A DNA stretch of 64,000 bases from Pomphorhynchus laevis (Eukaryota; Acanthocephala; Palaeacanthocephala; Echinorhynchida; Pomphorhynchidae): positions 1-64,000 of the forward strand of contig WNNJ02002381.1 of assembly GCA_012934845.2 (NCBI GenBank). Direction: 5' to 3'. Made by a program: the position numbers and the translations under genes. Each line of letters begins with the position of its first letter. Within the stretch, counting starts at the first letter, position 1. The notes under the pieces were generated by a model. It was not told the origin of the DNA. It did no database searches and saw nothing but the letters and a program-made list of their open reading frames with translations. Positions 53,801 to 64,000 of the stretch are shown piece after piece.

Positions 53801-55755
53801 CTTTTGATAGCAAAGAATAAAAACACAATTTGATAGATTACGCGTAATAACTAATACCAATCAAGCACCAAAACGGGATACCCAGGCAGCTAAGAGGATG
53901 ATACGGCACGCTCTTTGGCAAAAGGCCCAAAAAGGTACTGCATATGTAAAGTTCACATATTTGTAGATTAATTTGTGCTTAAGAAACAAAGCATATTTGG
54001 GAAAGCAACATTGTTCTATAATTAAAATATAATTTTAAATAAATAGCACTAAATATATTTTATATTAACTTGGTTGCAGTAGTCTTATTGAAGATTTAAA
54101 GTAGTCTTTTTGATTGATTGTTTATAGCAAAGAACAATTCATTACATTGATTTATTTAATCAGTTCTAAAAATTAGTTTATCTTATTCTTCAATAAAATA
54201 AATAATTAACTATTATTTAAAGAATTAAAAATAACTTATTAATTTGTTGACAACTAAGAAAAAACTATGAAAAAATGTGTCTTTATTCTTGAAAGCTTTT
54301 AACACATAAGGCCCTTTCCAATCGAACCTATTTGCTTGAAATGGACATTGTGTTTATATTTAAATAAAATAATCGTAAATTTTAATTTAATTAAATCGTT
54401 TACATTAAAATTTAACTTGATATAATCGTAGTATAATATGACTCTTTTATTTAATAATTTTATAAAATTTAACTTGATATAATCGTAATCTAACATGACT
54501 CTTTTATTGAACAATAATTCTAAAACAGAAAATAAAAATGAATATAAAAATTGAAACTTTTGCTAATTTTTCCATTCCTCGTATCTTTTGTTTTTGATTT
54601 AAAAGATAAATAAATTTAAGCTTTTATTTACCAATAAAAGCTTAATAAAACATCTTAATAGTTATTTACGTTTATTTGCAATATATAAAATACAAAGAAA
54701 CAGTTTTCTGATTTGATTTGTTCTACTGACAAGTTATTATTGACCTGTAGACTTTTACTGAATACATTATTGATACGACATCATTTTTTTCTCTCTTTAT
54801 TTTCAATCAAGTGAATTTTATTTCTATTTCTTATAATGGTGAAGTAAAAATCAACAAAATATTTTTCAAATATTAAATATTCAATATATATCAACACAAT
54901 ATTATATTATAATATTAAACAATATGCTTTGTATTAGAAAACTGTACATAATATGTAATCATATTTCATCAGATGAAATACGTCGTTAGCATGTATCTGA
55001 CAATGCTCGAATGTTGGAGCATGTAATACAGATAATCAAATTTCATCATATGAAATGCGTCATTAGCTTGTATTTGACCCGCTGCTATGTTGGGTTGAAG
55101 AATAGATCGCCGAAACCTTATCAGATTCCTTCTGATGACCTCTATTCCTTATAAATAGAGGTCATCTATTTATTTATTATTCTATTATTTATTCATACTA
55201 TTATTTATTTATCATTAATTATTTATTGGTCAATTCATAATGATTTTTATTTTAAATTTTAATAATAAATTTTAACTTTATATAATTATATAAAATCTTA
55301 TTTATTATTAATTATTTAATACTTTTTTTATATCATTTGATTTTTCAAATGACATAAATTCTATCGCTAGTTTTATTTGTTATTATAGTTTTTATGATAT
55401 TTCAACTGATAGATCATTTTATTCAAGATGGTCGATCAGTTAAACTACTGTATTCGCTTTTATTGCTTTCACATCTGATCGATTATTCAAAATTACTTTC
55501 CTAACAAATTAAGATCAGATAACGTCAGACGCTGCAAATAATTCGGAGGTAATATTAGCAGATATCAAAGCACCAATTATCAAATCTCCTGTTGATGAGA
55601 TCAAAATAAACGTTGACAACGATGAGCCTATGAAATATACCAGTGACCAGCAAGATAATCAAAATACTGTTAAAAATACTCGCAAAAAGCAAAAGAAGCA
55701 AAGCACAGTTGAATACCTTCTTGCAAGTCTTGAAAAACAAATGGGACGTGACTGA
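50890..55755 (+). CDS. C1D: C1D nuclear exosome cofactor, five exons
   Basis: Exons: 50890-51048, 52238-52304, 52349-52404, 53811-53934 and 55514-55755; about 215 residues. Introns 1, 3 and 4 are 1.2-1.6 kb, and intron 2 is only 44 bp. All follow GT-AG and phases fit. Exon 1 has IPVEIKDAIVSFSTAVDNA. Exon 2 has VDRVKVDLTVAYAMNSLFW, like human C1D AKVDL..AY.LNSMFW. Exon 3 has YLKCSGVDVSETPVPDEI, like human YLATQGVNPKEHPVKQEL. Exon 4 has QRIKTQFDRLRVITN and AAKRMIRHALW, like human ERIRVYMNRVKEIT and FVKNALW. Exon 5 is a lysine-rich tail with KNTRKKQKKQ. The C1D/Rrp47 family binds Rrp6 and RNA in the nuclear exosome. The start may be the in-frame ATG at 50929, giving MSNIPVEI. Confidence 0.88.
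52305..52348 (+). other. 44-bp intron 2 of the C1D gene
   Basis: Starts GTTGGT and ends with a T-rich tract and TTTACAG. Removing it joins TGG-G to CC-TAT, giving W-A-Y at the position where the human protein has W-V-Y. Reading through it gives a stop, so splicing is required. Confidence 0.8.
53018..53172. repeat. Foldback element in C1D intron 3 built from two inverted hammerhead repeats
   Basis: 53047-53072 and 53112-53137 are perfect 26-bp inverted repeats (TGATATTTCGCTAACTTCTG), and the match continues imperfectly outward to the GCTGGATC and GATTAGG blocks. The left arm holds a good hammerhead core and the right arm a decayed one. Confidence 0.7.
53056..53083 (-). ncRNA. Hammerhead ribozyme core with minimal stem III
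   Basis: Minus strand: CTGAAGA, then T-GCTAAC, loop AGAA, GTTAGC, GAAA and TATC. Stem II is a perfect six pairs. Stem III would be a minimal self-complementary ATAT, with ATC as the cleavage triplet. Stem I is weak. Sits in an intron of the C1D gene, antisense to it. Confidence 0.6.
53391..53463. repeat. 35-bp near-perfect hairpin in C1D intron 3
   Basis: The arms 53391-53425 and 53429-53463 match at 34 of 35 positions around a 3-base TCG loop. Either strand would fold into a long RNA hairpin. Origin unknown: a palindromic transposon relic is likelier than a microRNA. Confidence 0.85.
54955..55400 (+). repeat. AT-rich dispersed repeat in C1D intron 4
   Basis: Contains two direct copies of an ATTTCATCA(G/T)ATGAAAT hairpin followed by CGTC(G/A)TTAGC (54961-55005 and 55025-55060), the CCCGCTGCTATGTT block and GATGACCTCTATTCC. 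Related copies: 27570, 33340, 33610 and, inverted, 59860. Confidence 0.55.
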
Positions 55756-58617
55756 CATTGGATATTTACAATCGATTTATTAAACAGCCGTGAAATAGCT
55801 GCTAAAACAGTAATTGTATATTCTATTTTATACATTCAGACACCTTGTTTGATCATAAAAGTTTACAAACAATTTAACAAATATTTTCTCGTGATATTTG
55901 CATAAAGCAAACTGCTACAGTTTATCTTTATAAAGATATTGTTACCTTAATTTCTAGTTTTACAATTTTATAGTTTTTAATTTATGAACGTGCGCTAAAC
56001 ATAATTTGAATTTTGGAATTATTCTGGATATTATAAAGTATTCATTTACAAATTGTCATATTTCAACTTGAAGCTTCTTTAGTATTGAAATGATATATTA
56101 CATTTTATAATATTTTATAATAAAAAATAATATTGTAATATTTAAAGAAAATATTATAATATAAATATAATATTGGTAATTAAGTAATATTTTATCATTT
56201 TGAATTACCAGAGAACTTTCTCTTATTTTTAATATTATTTAATTTATTTAGTATTTTATTGAACTTGTAGATTGGACTATACAAATCATAAATTTTCTTG
56301 CACAAATTATTAATAATAATTCAAAATTTTATAATATTATTTTAATTTAATTGTATAGTCACGATTTTAAATTTCAATTTAATATTGTAATTTTAATATT
56401 ATTTAATATTATTTTAAGATTATTATAATATTGAAATAACATGTATAACATTATATGATACTATATAATATTATAATATTGAAATAACATGTTATTATGT
56501 AAATATAATATTGGTAATTCAATATTTCCCATATTGAATTAATTAATATTAATTCCATATTATTAATATTAATTATTGATATTGATTATAATATTAATAT
56601 TAATTATTAATGTTAATTATTAATATTATAATCCTTATTAATTCAATATATTGTTGAATTATCAGAGAACTTCCTCTCGTTTTTAATATTATTTTATTTT
56701 ATTTATTTAGTATTTTATTGAACTCCATTCGTAGATTGGACTATACAAATCATAAATTTTAAAAATTAGCAAAAATATAAGATATTTTAAATATAAAATA
56801 TAAAATATTTAAAATATATTATTGATAGTTGAAATTAGCCAATTTATTACGGAGAAGTTTAGTTTCATCGGCCTTATTCTTTAAGCTAGCGTATTCAACA
56901 TTGGTTAGATTTATGTGATGATCAATGAATCTCCCTAGATCTATCGAATCATACATGAACTTTACGGGGATCCATTTTTACCTGTAGTCTGCTGTGATCT
57001 ACTTTATATCTGCTGATATTTATAGATTTATTTTATCACATGGGATGCATTTTGTAACTAGGCTTTCTCTTTAGGATTCGTTTGATAACATATGGCGTTA
57101 ATCATATGAGTGTATAACTTTTAGTAATCACCAAACCCTACAAATTTATGGATTTCACCGAGGCCAAGTAGATGGGACTTCATATAGTAGATTGAACTCC
57201 ACATTGTTGATTGGACTGTTAAAGCAGATTTGACTTCATATGTACTTTAAAGAGATCAAGTAAATTTTATTTAATAAATGCAGATCTTAATATTTGTACA
57301 TCATCAGTGAGAACATTGATTTCATTTACAATTTATCATTATTTTGAAAAAGAAGTAAATACTAAATTGGCATAAGTTTGAATAAATACTCTAATATTTA
57401 AACATAAATACATTTCAATTTAGCAAACGCATTTAATTATCGATATGTTCAAATAAAGAGTTGTAATTATTATTAATAATTAATTAATTTCGAATAAATG
57501 ATAATAGAATCGACAAATAATATGTAATTAAATAATATATACAAATAATATCTTATTAAAGAGCAATCTTTGTCGTTTATCCTGCAGAAACGTTTTGCCT
57601 TCATAGAAACGGAGGCGTTTCGTTCGCGTATATCGAATTGGGATTTGAAGCAACTCTTTTATTGGATGGTTATATCCAATTTACGCCTGCCTTTGAATTC
57701 CCGAGCATTTGAAAGTTTGATAGTCAAAAAAAGTGAGCATGTATAATGAAATTTTTTCTTGACGGTTTTAATGGAAAATTTTGCTCAAATTGGATAATGT
57801 GCTATACACGAGAATTCGCCTATATTTGTAAATAATGTTTATGTATGTGCCAACAGCTCTTACATGCTCGAATTTGTATTCATTGTAAAACACTACCCCT
57901 GTTGCAGCTTAACGACCTGCTAATTAGTATTATCAATTTGATAGATGTTTGCCGTATTAACATTGTAGCATTGTAAAAACGTATTGATGTTGATCCTCCC
58001 TCATCGTCCGTGCCGGCACAGGGTTATTATTTTAAATACATTATCTCAGAAAATGAGAACAAATTCGATTAAAATGTCAACTCTATTATATTAAATTTAT
58101 AAATATCGAATTGACATTTTGTACAAAATGCGCAGAAGGACAATTGAATTAACATTGAAGATTCGACCTTGATTTCTACTAAGGTTCATGCTGATTTGTT
58201 TAGTTCTTTACATTAAAACAATTTGCGGTTTATTTAAATAACAATTATAAATTATAAATTGGGATTTGTAATTTTGTATAATAATAACTGAGTTTGATCT
58301 AATCTTTGAATTTTTGAATTTGAAAAACAATCCGAGTCTATTTGAAATCTGAGGTCACACGGAAAGCCTGCTTTATATCTTTCGGGCTCAAAGTTTCATT
58401 GTATCCATGATATGATAAAAGTAGGATTTAAATTTAGAATCAATACGAAACATTTTGGGTGTTATGGTTTTTGTTTTCGTCTTTAAAACAAAAGATTTCA
58501 TTTCGTATTAAATCTTGAACGAAGTTGCGATTAAGTCGTTTTTTTGTCGTGTTCGAAAAATTTTTAATTAAAATTTCAAAAGTGCTTTTGTTTAAAAATG
58601 TAGTACTTATTTTGAAG
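55756..58617. other. Intergenic spacer between C1D and the E2 gene, no gene identified
   Basis: Very AT-rich. A block of about 90 bp with GAGAACTT..CTCTTATTTTTAA and GATTGGACTATACAAATC occurs twice (56205-56295 and 56650-56760). 56840-57250 is less AT-rich and contains short open stretches on both strands, none recognisable. Confidence 0.45.
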
Positions 58618-59109
58618 ATGGCAGCATCTCGTCGTTTGCTTAAAGAGTTAACAGACATGCGATCGATTCCACCAATGAATTATCGAAATCTACAAGTCGA
58701 CGATTCAAATATTTTTGTATGGTTCTTTGAAATCTTACCTGAAAATGTTCCCTACAGCAAGGGAGCATTTAAAGTGAAGATGGAATTTCCTGTAGAGTAT
58801 CCATTTAAGCCACCCAAAGTAACTATTCTTACTAAAATATACCATGTCAATGTGGACGAAACTGGGAAAATCTGTTTGCCCATAATTACACCCGAGAATT
58901 GGAAACCCGCTGTTCGTGCTGAGCACATTATCCAGAATCTGATTACAATGATCAATGAACCACAACCTAATCATCCACTTCGATCAGACGTTGCTGACCT
59001 TTACTTGAATAATAATAAAAAGTTTATGAAAATTGCGGAGGAATATACATTACATCACGCTGAACCAAGAGGAGCTGATGAACAACCACAATCAAGTGGC
59101 ATGTTGTAA
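58618..59109 (+). CDS. UBE2L3: UBE2L3-type ubiquitin-conjugating enzyme E2, intronless
   Basis: 163 residues from ATG at 58618. The frame is open farther upstream but without another ATG, and MAASRRLLKEL matches the N-terminus of human UBE2L3 (MAASRRLMKEL). The UBC fold runs through the whole protein, with PVEYPFKPPKV at 59-69. Catalytic C86 lies in KICLPI, and the HPN motif is YHVN here with N78 kept. UBE2L3 hallmarks F63, P88 and H119 are all present, so it should work with HECT and RBR ligases and react poorly with free lysine. The C-terminus has an extra polar tail (GADEQPQSSGML). Human UBE2L3 has introns and this copy has none, so it may be a retrocopy, but no poly(A) scar is evident. 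All catalytic features are intact. Confidence 0.9.
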   Translation: MAASRRLLKELTDMRSIPPMNYRNLQVDDSNIFVWFFEILPENVPYSKGAFKVKMEFPVEYPFKPPKVTILTKIYHVNVDETGKICLPIITPENWKPAVRAEHIIQNLITMINEPQPNHPLRSDVADLYLNNNKKFMKIAEEYTLHHAEPRGADEQPQSSGML

Positions 59110-59859
59110 AACGATAAGATTGTTTGCTCTTCCTGTTTTTATTTGCTGGTGTTACGACGCCATACTATAAAACAACTTATTAGTATATTATTTGGACAAT
59201 ATTATTTATTTTCAATATTATGTCTCTTTAAATTAAATGTTTCTTTATTTTTCTATGGATTACAGAACGAAATATCAAATGATCACGGCTATCCAAGTTT
59301 CGACACATGAACCTATTGAATAAGCTATGATAAGTTACTATTGATAAGCTACTTAATAAGTTATTCAATAAGCTACAAACTTATTGAATAAGCTATGTTA
59401 TATATTAAGTAGAACGTTCATAAAGTATAATGTACGTCTGTTATATGAAGTGGATACTAAGCATGCACATATTACATGTTTAGTATCTGAACTTATTATA
59501 TTTATCTGAACTTATTAAGTATAGGCGTATAAACTAAGACCAATTAAAAATGACATTTTTTCCTTACTTATAGTGTGATATCCTTACTCATTTATCTTGA
59601 TTTTCGTTCACTTTCGCATAGTACAGTCGAGTTCTTTTCTCTCTAGTTTTTTCACCGCATCAATGACGATCTGCTTTATTTTTGTCTGTCGAAATGTTTG
59701 ATCTATTTCATTCATTTTTAATTTTGCAAATTGAAAATTTGTCTACAAAGTCTAAAATATAAAATTTAAAGCTATTGCGTCGTAAGTAAATTTATCAACA
59801 CCACTAATAAAATTAAGGACGCAAAACAAATTTACAAGGGAAATACAAAAACAAATTGC
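59110..59859. other. 3' flank of the E2 gene, no further gene seen
   Basis: A cluster of AATAAGCTA/TAGCTTATT units at 59325-59400 forms small palindromes. Otherwise AT-rich. Confidence 0.4.
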
Positions 59860-60330
59860 TGTTATAGTTTCTTAATCAAATCAGCTAACTGAGTCTACGT
59901 AGAAGATGCCAAGAGGAGAAGGGGCCTACGTAGAAGATACCAGTTTACGTGGAAGAGGCCTTATAGCAGGAGGAACTGCCATGATATCAGGTTATCCATC
60001 CATAAACATTTCCGTTAATGCTTTTAAATTTATTTTTAAATAAAAATAAAAATTATTAAATAATAAATAATTATAAATAATAAATAATTGTTATATAACA
60101 TTTTATATAATTTATGTCAAGTTAAAATTTAAAATAAAAATTATTGTTTATGAATTGACCAATAAATAACAGACGATGTATTAGAATAAAGAATAAAAGT
60201 CATCAGCAGGAGCTGGTATGTTATTAGGTTTCGGCCCATATTTCTTGATGCAACATATTAGCGGGACCAAATACGCGCTAACGACGTATTTCCCCTGATG
60301 AAATTGTATTATCTAGGGTACCTTATTCTA
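59860..60330 (-). repeat. AT-rich dispersed repeat, inverted copy
   Basis: Starts with CAGCTAACTGAGTCTACGTA, the reverse complement of the repeat end at 33840-33855, and ends with the ACGTATTTCCCCTGATGAAAT hairpin region. The block CTACGTAGAAGATGCC-like is triplicated at 59893-59965. Confidence 0.6.
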
Positions 60331-60432
60331 ATACAAAGTATATTATTTATTATCCATCCAGAAAAATTTACCGCTAATGATTTTAAATTTATTTTTTATA
60401 TTTTTTTGTTGATTTTTTTAAAGCGATACGGC

Positions 60433-60660
60433 ATTATAGTCATTACTAATGAGTAAACTGAGAAAGCGTACATAACTGAGTATTGGAAACCATCAGAAAT
60501 CGAATCTTTAGACCGGTTTCTGCTCATTGAGCTCAATCAGTCCAGAACAAATTATAGTTATTACTAATGAGTAAACGGAGAAAACGGGCAAAACTGAGTA
60601 TTGGAAACCATCAGAAATCAAATCTTTAGACCGGTTTCTGCTCATTGAGCTTAATCAGTA
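60433..60660 (-). repeat. 118-bp tandem duplication with hammerhead-like motif in each unit
   Basis: The units start at 60433 and 60551 (ATTATAGT-ATTACTAATGAG) and are about 95 percent alike. On the minus strand each ends with CTGATTGA, GCTC-AAT-GAGC (one stem change in unit 2), A-GAAA and ACCGGTC. This is a hammerhead core with one extra base in CTGATGA and a self-complementary minimal stem III. Confidence 0.6.
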
Positions 60661-61073
60661 GGGTCAGGATTTCAAAAGTGTTTAGGGTCATTTACCAATG
60701 TTTAGAAGGATTCATCGCAATGATGATTATTACAAGACAACCTTAAAGTCCACGGACGATCACAAAAGTGATTTAGCATTATATTATATAAATATTATTG
60801 CAGCCTGCCCGCGTATCACAGAGCGATACGGTATTATACAAGCATTCAGTATTTATCCCAGCAACCTGTAAACATATCGCTGTGTTTTGAAATCGCGTAC
60901 ATTATTATCAAAACTTAAACTTTTATTTTTAAATTTCTTGTCCTTCAGTCTACAATATTGTAGACTAAATATACGAGAATTAGCACACGCTTAAACAGTG
61001 TTTAAAGTTCCAAAAGCAGAACAACCTTTAATCTGAATCATCAGATAGAATTTAGCATAAGCTTAGTGCATGG

Positions 61074-61119
61074 CAGTGCGTATTGCAGGGACAATATTGC
61101 AGTGCGTATTGCAGGGACA
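61074..61119. repeat. 26-bp tandem duplication
   Basis: CAGTGCGTATTGCAGGGACA occurs at 61074-61093 and 61100-61119. Confidence 0.8.
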
Positions 61120-61346
61120 CTTTCAAGTGTACAAATATATCAAATATAACTTGTTGTTACACCTTCCCTGGGACTCCAAATGGTGTACTCGTAAATATAT
61201 CACTGTTTTCCTCATGAAGAGGCATAAACACTAGGTAGCATTCTATATATCCTTATCAGACAAAGAAATAGAACCGAATTATTCTCGTAATATTCAAAGT
61301 CGCTACGTATGCCCAGTCATCATATGTGTGACGACAAACTTTAAGA

Positions 61347-61388
61347 ACGGTAGACGCGTTTCGCTCTAACGGAGCTCATCAGTACCGT
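61347..61388 (-). ncRNA. Hammerhead ribozyme, canonical type I with minimal stem III
   Basis: Minus strand: ACGGTA (stem I), CTGATGA, GCTC-CGTTA-GAGC (stem II and loop), GAAA, ACGCGT (self-complementary minimal stem III overlapping the GTC triplet) and TACCGT, which pairs with ACGGTA in all six positions. Every conserved core base is present. Minimal stem III hammerheads of this kind are known from animal retrozymes and Penelope-like elements and usually work as dimers. Confidence 0.85.
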
Positions 61389-61739
61389 GACTTCAATAAT
61401 AATCGAAAATGAGAACTACCCTTAACCTGAATCATCCGAGAGCAATCATTTGTTGTTATATTTTATATATTTACCTTAAGTATCATAAATCACAGCGTCC
61501 TGCTTTTATTTATGAATATATCGACTTTTTATTTATCTTTATCATCTAAGTAGGCTTTCGACTGTACTCGATTACTATGCCACACACTTTTTCATTTGTG
61601 TGGAATAATAAAACTTGTCAAATTGGAAAATCATATCCATGGCAACATGGATTGTGAAATCCTAAACTTTTGTATTGAAGAAATAACAAAACAAATCCAA
61701 GTTCACTTTGAAAAGGGATTGTTGTTCTCTTAATGTTGA

Positions 61740-62445
61740 AATCATCAATATCGATCGATATCGATAACACAGATCGTGATGGACAAGGATTTATGTTTGA
61801 TACGATTCTAACGGTATTTAAACTTTGCGCTTTTGACTTTACCAGTTACGCCGCTTATTAGGCATGTCATGGAGACTCAAATGCCTTATGGACCTGGAAT
61901 TATGAAAAAGATTGCGCGCAACGTGTAAGGTATTTCAAAATCCAAATTAAACTCAATCCTTAATAACCATTCCTTTATTTAAACAATGACGTGTAAAAAA
62001 AACGTCCAAGTAATTTTAAACATTTAACTTAAAAATGTATTTCCTTTTCCCTGATTTATCTTTAATATTTTTTTATCAAAAAATCAAAAAAAAATCAAAA
62101 ATCTAAAAATTCAGTTTTTCCGAATGATATCTTTTTGCATTTCATTTTTGCGTTATATATTTGTATTAAAGTTATTAAATTTGTTTTTGTTGTGGAGATA
62201 CATTTTAAAATAATGTAAATATGATATATTTTCTTAAATAAACCATATATTCTCACAATACTTTAATTATATATTAACATATATAATCACTATATATGTC
62301 GCTTCCTGACACTTTATTATCACCACACCTGCAAAAATATATTACGTTTTAAAGCTGCAACTTTTTGTTTTTCGAAAATAGACGAACAAAGAGCAAGACT
62401 GATAAAGATCGAAGAAGATTCCAAGGCAAAATTGACTTTAGGTAG
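61740..62445 (+). other. Possible small exons of an unidentified gene
   Basis: About 61843-61928 follows TTTACCAG, precedes GTAAGG and reads HVMETQMPYGPGIMKKIARN. 62383-62442 follows AAAATAG, precedes GTAGCT and can be read in a matching phase as TKSKTDKDRRRFQGKIDF. Both are GC-richer than the surroundings. Other splice choices and frames are also open, and I recognise no protein, so this is weak. Confidence 0.25.
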
Positions 62446-64000
62446 CTTGCATTATCTTGTTATATATTTAAACCTAACAGAAAGTCTTAAATAATTGTAA
62501 TTTTGAAACGTGTGTAGTATCGTGTTTATTAACTTATTTATAATGCGTCTCCTTTTGAATAATTAAATCAAGTTTCGATTATAAAATTAATAATTTTTCG
62601 ATTTTTATTTTATTTTTTAATTAATTTTTCGATTAATTATTTAAATTATATTTTACTGTGGTTGTAGCCTTTTAAAGAATTAATATCAAGATAATGATCT
62701 AAATCCTGAATAATTTAAACCACCATTCTTTAAATAATCTAAATTTAATTTAAAAATAATCGCATGTTTATATAATGACATTGTTCAAATATAATTTAAA
62801 TAATTTAATTGATAAATATATTAAACTTGAGAGTAACAAAAATTATAAAAGATCAACATGTTATATAAGCAATGTTTTATATTTATCTATATAAATGTAA
62901 AATTATTTTTATCTTATAATTTAATAATATTAAATTATTTATATTTTTAATAATAGTTAATTAATTTATATATTATATGCCAAACAAAACATTATATAAA
63001 ATCAAACAAAATATTACTAATAATATAAATCATAAACATAAAAACAATATTTAATAAAATATTGAATATCTAAATTTTGCTTATTGAATATCCAGTCGAA
63101 ATATGAAATGGAATATGAAATTATATGAAATTACTTTCAATGAAAATAACAGTTTGCCTGTATTTGAACCATCTGCTACATCAGTGACCAACAAAGTGGC
63201 CAAAACATGATGACTTTAATCTTTATTCTATTATATGGTGGATTAACTATTAATGTATTCATAAAATTTAAGGTTAAAAATTTGTTTTAAATTTACTAAA
63301 CATTTAAATTGCTATTATTAATAATTTTTTATTTAAACAATCTGATTTAACCACTACCAGTATGATTTACTACAAAATCAAAACCAAAGAATCTGTTGAA
63401 TATAGAATTTAAACTTAACAGTCGATTATTAAAACTTAAGTCTCGATCTTTCTTATCGATAATTGAATTGATCTGTTTTCAAGTAATTATTACTGAAGCT
63501 ATTAAAATACTAAATTCGTTTTGATTCCTATTATTAATTCAATTTTTTATATTTTTAAAGGTTAGTCGTAAATTATAAACTTTTTAGTCTTGAAGTTATA
63601 TAATTTGAGCAGTTATACTGTTTTTAAAAGACGAGTTGCAAGAAACAACTTGTAACAGGTCACTAAGTCATCGACTGAGGTGACTATCCGATCACCGTTA
63701 TTATGGATTGGTATCACTACCCCGTTTTACCAAACCTTTCGTCCATTAAAAGGCAATCTTTAGTAAAATCAAATACAATTTAGTAAATAAGTTCTAGATC
63801 CTAAAGTTTTAGTAAAATCACATTAAAAATGGTGTAAATAAAATTTAATGTTATAATTTATTTAATTAAAGTTTAATCACACACTCACCTCCTTCAACCC
63901 CATTTCCTCACTTTGAAATTGATGTCAAAGATACTCTTGTACGGCAAGGTTCGCTCTTCATTAGGACATCGACGCATCAGGCCTGGATTTTGTGAATTTT
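62446..64000. other. AT-rich spacer to the right edge, possible exon at the very end
   Basis: No gene to about 63880. From 63885 to the edge the composition changes. The plus strand is open with PFPHFEIDVKDTLVRQGSLF, and the minus strand is open with NPGLMRRCPNEERTLPYKSI. The window ends too soon to decide. Confidence 0.3.

Noticed and set aside
55081-55180. Possible hammerhead with CTGATGA next to GCCGAAACC
   Set aside because: GAAA and CTGATGA are present, but stems I and III cannot be paired and the order is again not canonical. Covariation is not visible between the five copies.
58525-58617. N-terminal extension of the E2 enzyme (hydrophobic, in frame)
   Set aside because: There is no ATG in it. 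The first ATG at 58618 gives the conserved MAASRR start, and the upstream part is 5' leader.
63640-63730. tRNA-like fold near GTAACAGGTCACTAAGTC
   Set aside because: No consistent acceptor, anticodon and T arms with the expected conserved bases. No tRNA could be supported anywhere in the window.

Overview
The window is AT-rich, repeat-dense DNA from an animal nuclear genome, almost certainly an invertebrate. It has spliced and intronless eukaryotic genes (homologues of C1D, UBE2L3 and probably GEMIN6) and no bacterial operon structure. Most of the first 50 kb is debris of several non-LTR retrotransposon (LINE) families plus one Penelope-like element. I cannot name the species. The mixture of LINE families, a Penelope-like element and many hammerhead ribozyme motifs is compatible with flatworms, cnidarians and other invertebrates.

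Layout. 0-3 kb: a LINE of the type carrying a C-terminal Cys-His knuckle and restriction-like nuclease, nearly complete at its 3' end. 3.1-5.1 kb: a minus-strand CR1/Jockey-type LINE with a long open reverse transcriptase (RT). 6.6-8.4, 11.8-13.9, 17.4-20.8, 20.85-21.8 and 42.2-43.9 kb: five damaged copies of one further LINE family (here family B). 14.3-16.2 kb: a Penelope-like element (RT plus GIY-YIG) with a hammerhead at its 3' end. 16.3-17.15 kb: an AT microsatellite and a 391-bp tandem duplication. 22-27.4 kb: three old CR1-type LINE copies. 27.9-33.2 kb: a nested pair in which an almost intact two-ORF LINE (family K, minus strand) sits inside an older plus-strand LINE whose sister is at 35.8-37.2 kb. 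34.7-35.2 kb: the GEMIN6-like gene. 37.9-39.7 kb: a 1.8-kb foldback DNA element with about 760-780-bp inverted arms and a 9-bp target duplication. 44-50.6 kb: more family K, a small inverted-repeat element and dispersed repeats. 50.9-55.8 kb: a five-exon C1D gene with one 44-bp intron. 58.6-59.1 kb: an intronless UBE2L3-type E2 enzyme. 60.4-61.5 kb: a cluster with hammerhead ribozymes. From 61.7 kb to the right edge there is AT-rich DNA with a few possible exons.

The three recognisable host genes belong to unrelated housekeeping systems: nuclear exosome, ubiquitin transfer and snRNP assembly. They are isolated among repeats and do not form a cluster.

The most unusual signal is a set of five hammerhead-like sequences (14.1, 16.5, 16.9, 44.9 and 47.2 kb, all minus strand). 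The three conserved segments and all three stems can be found, with compensatory changes between copies, but the segments lie in an order that is not a circular permutation of any known hammerhead. A single RNA could only form the junction as a pseudoknot. Two RNAs, or a tandem transcript, could form it normally.
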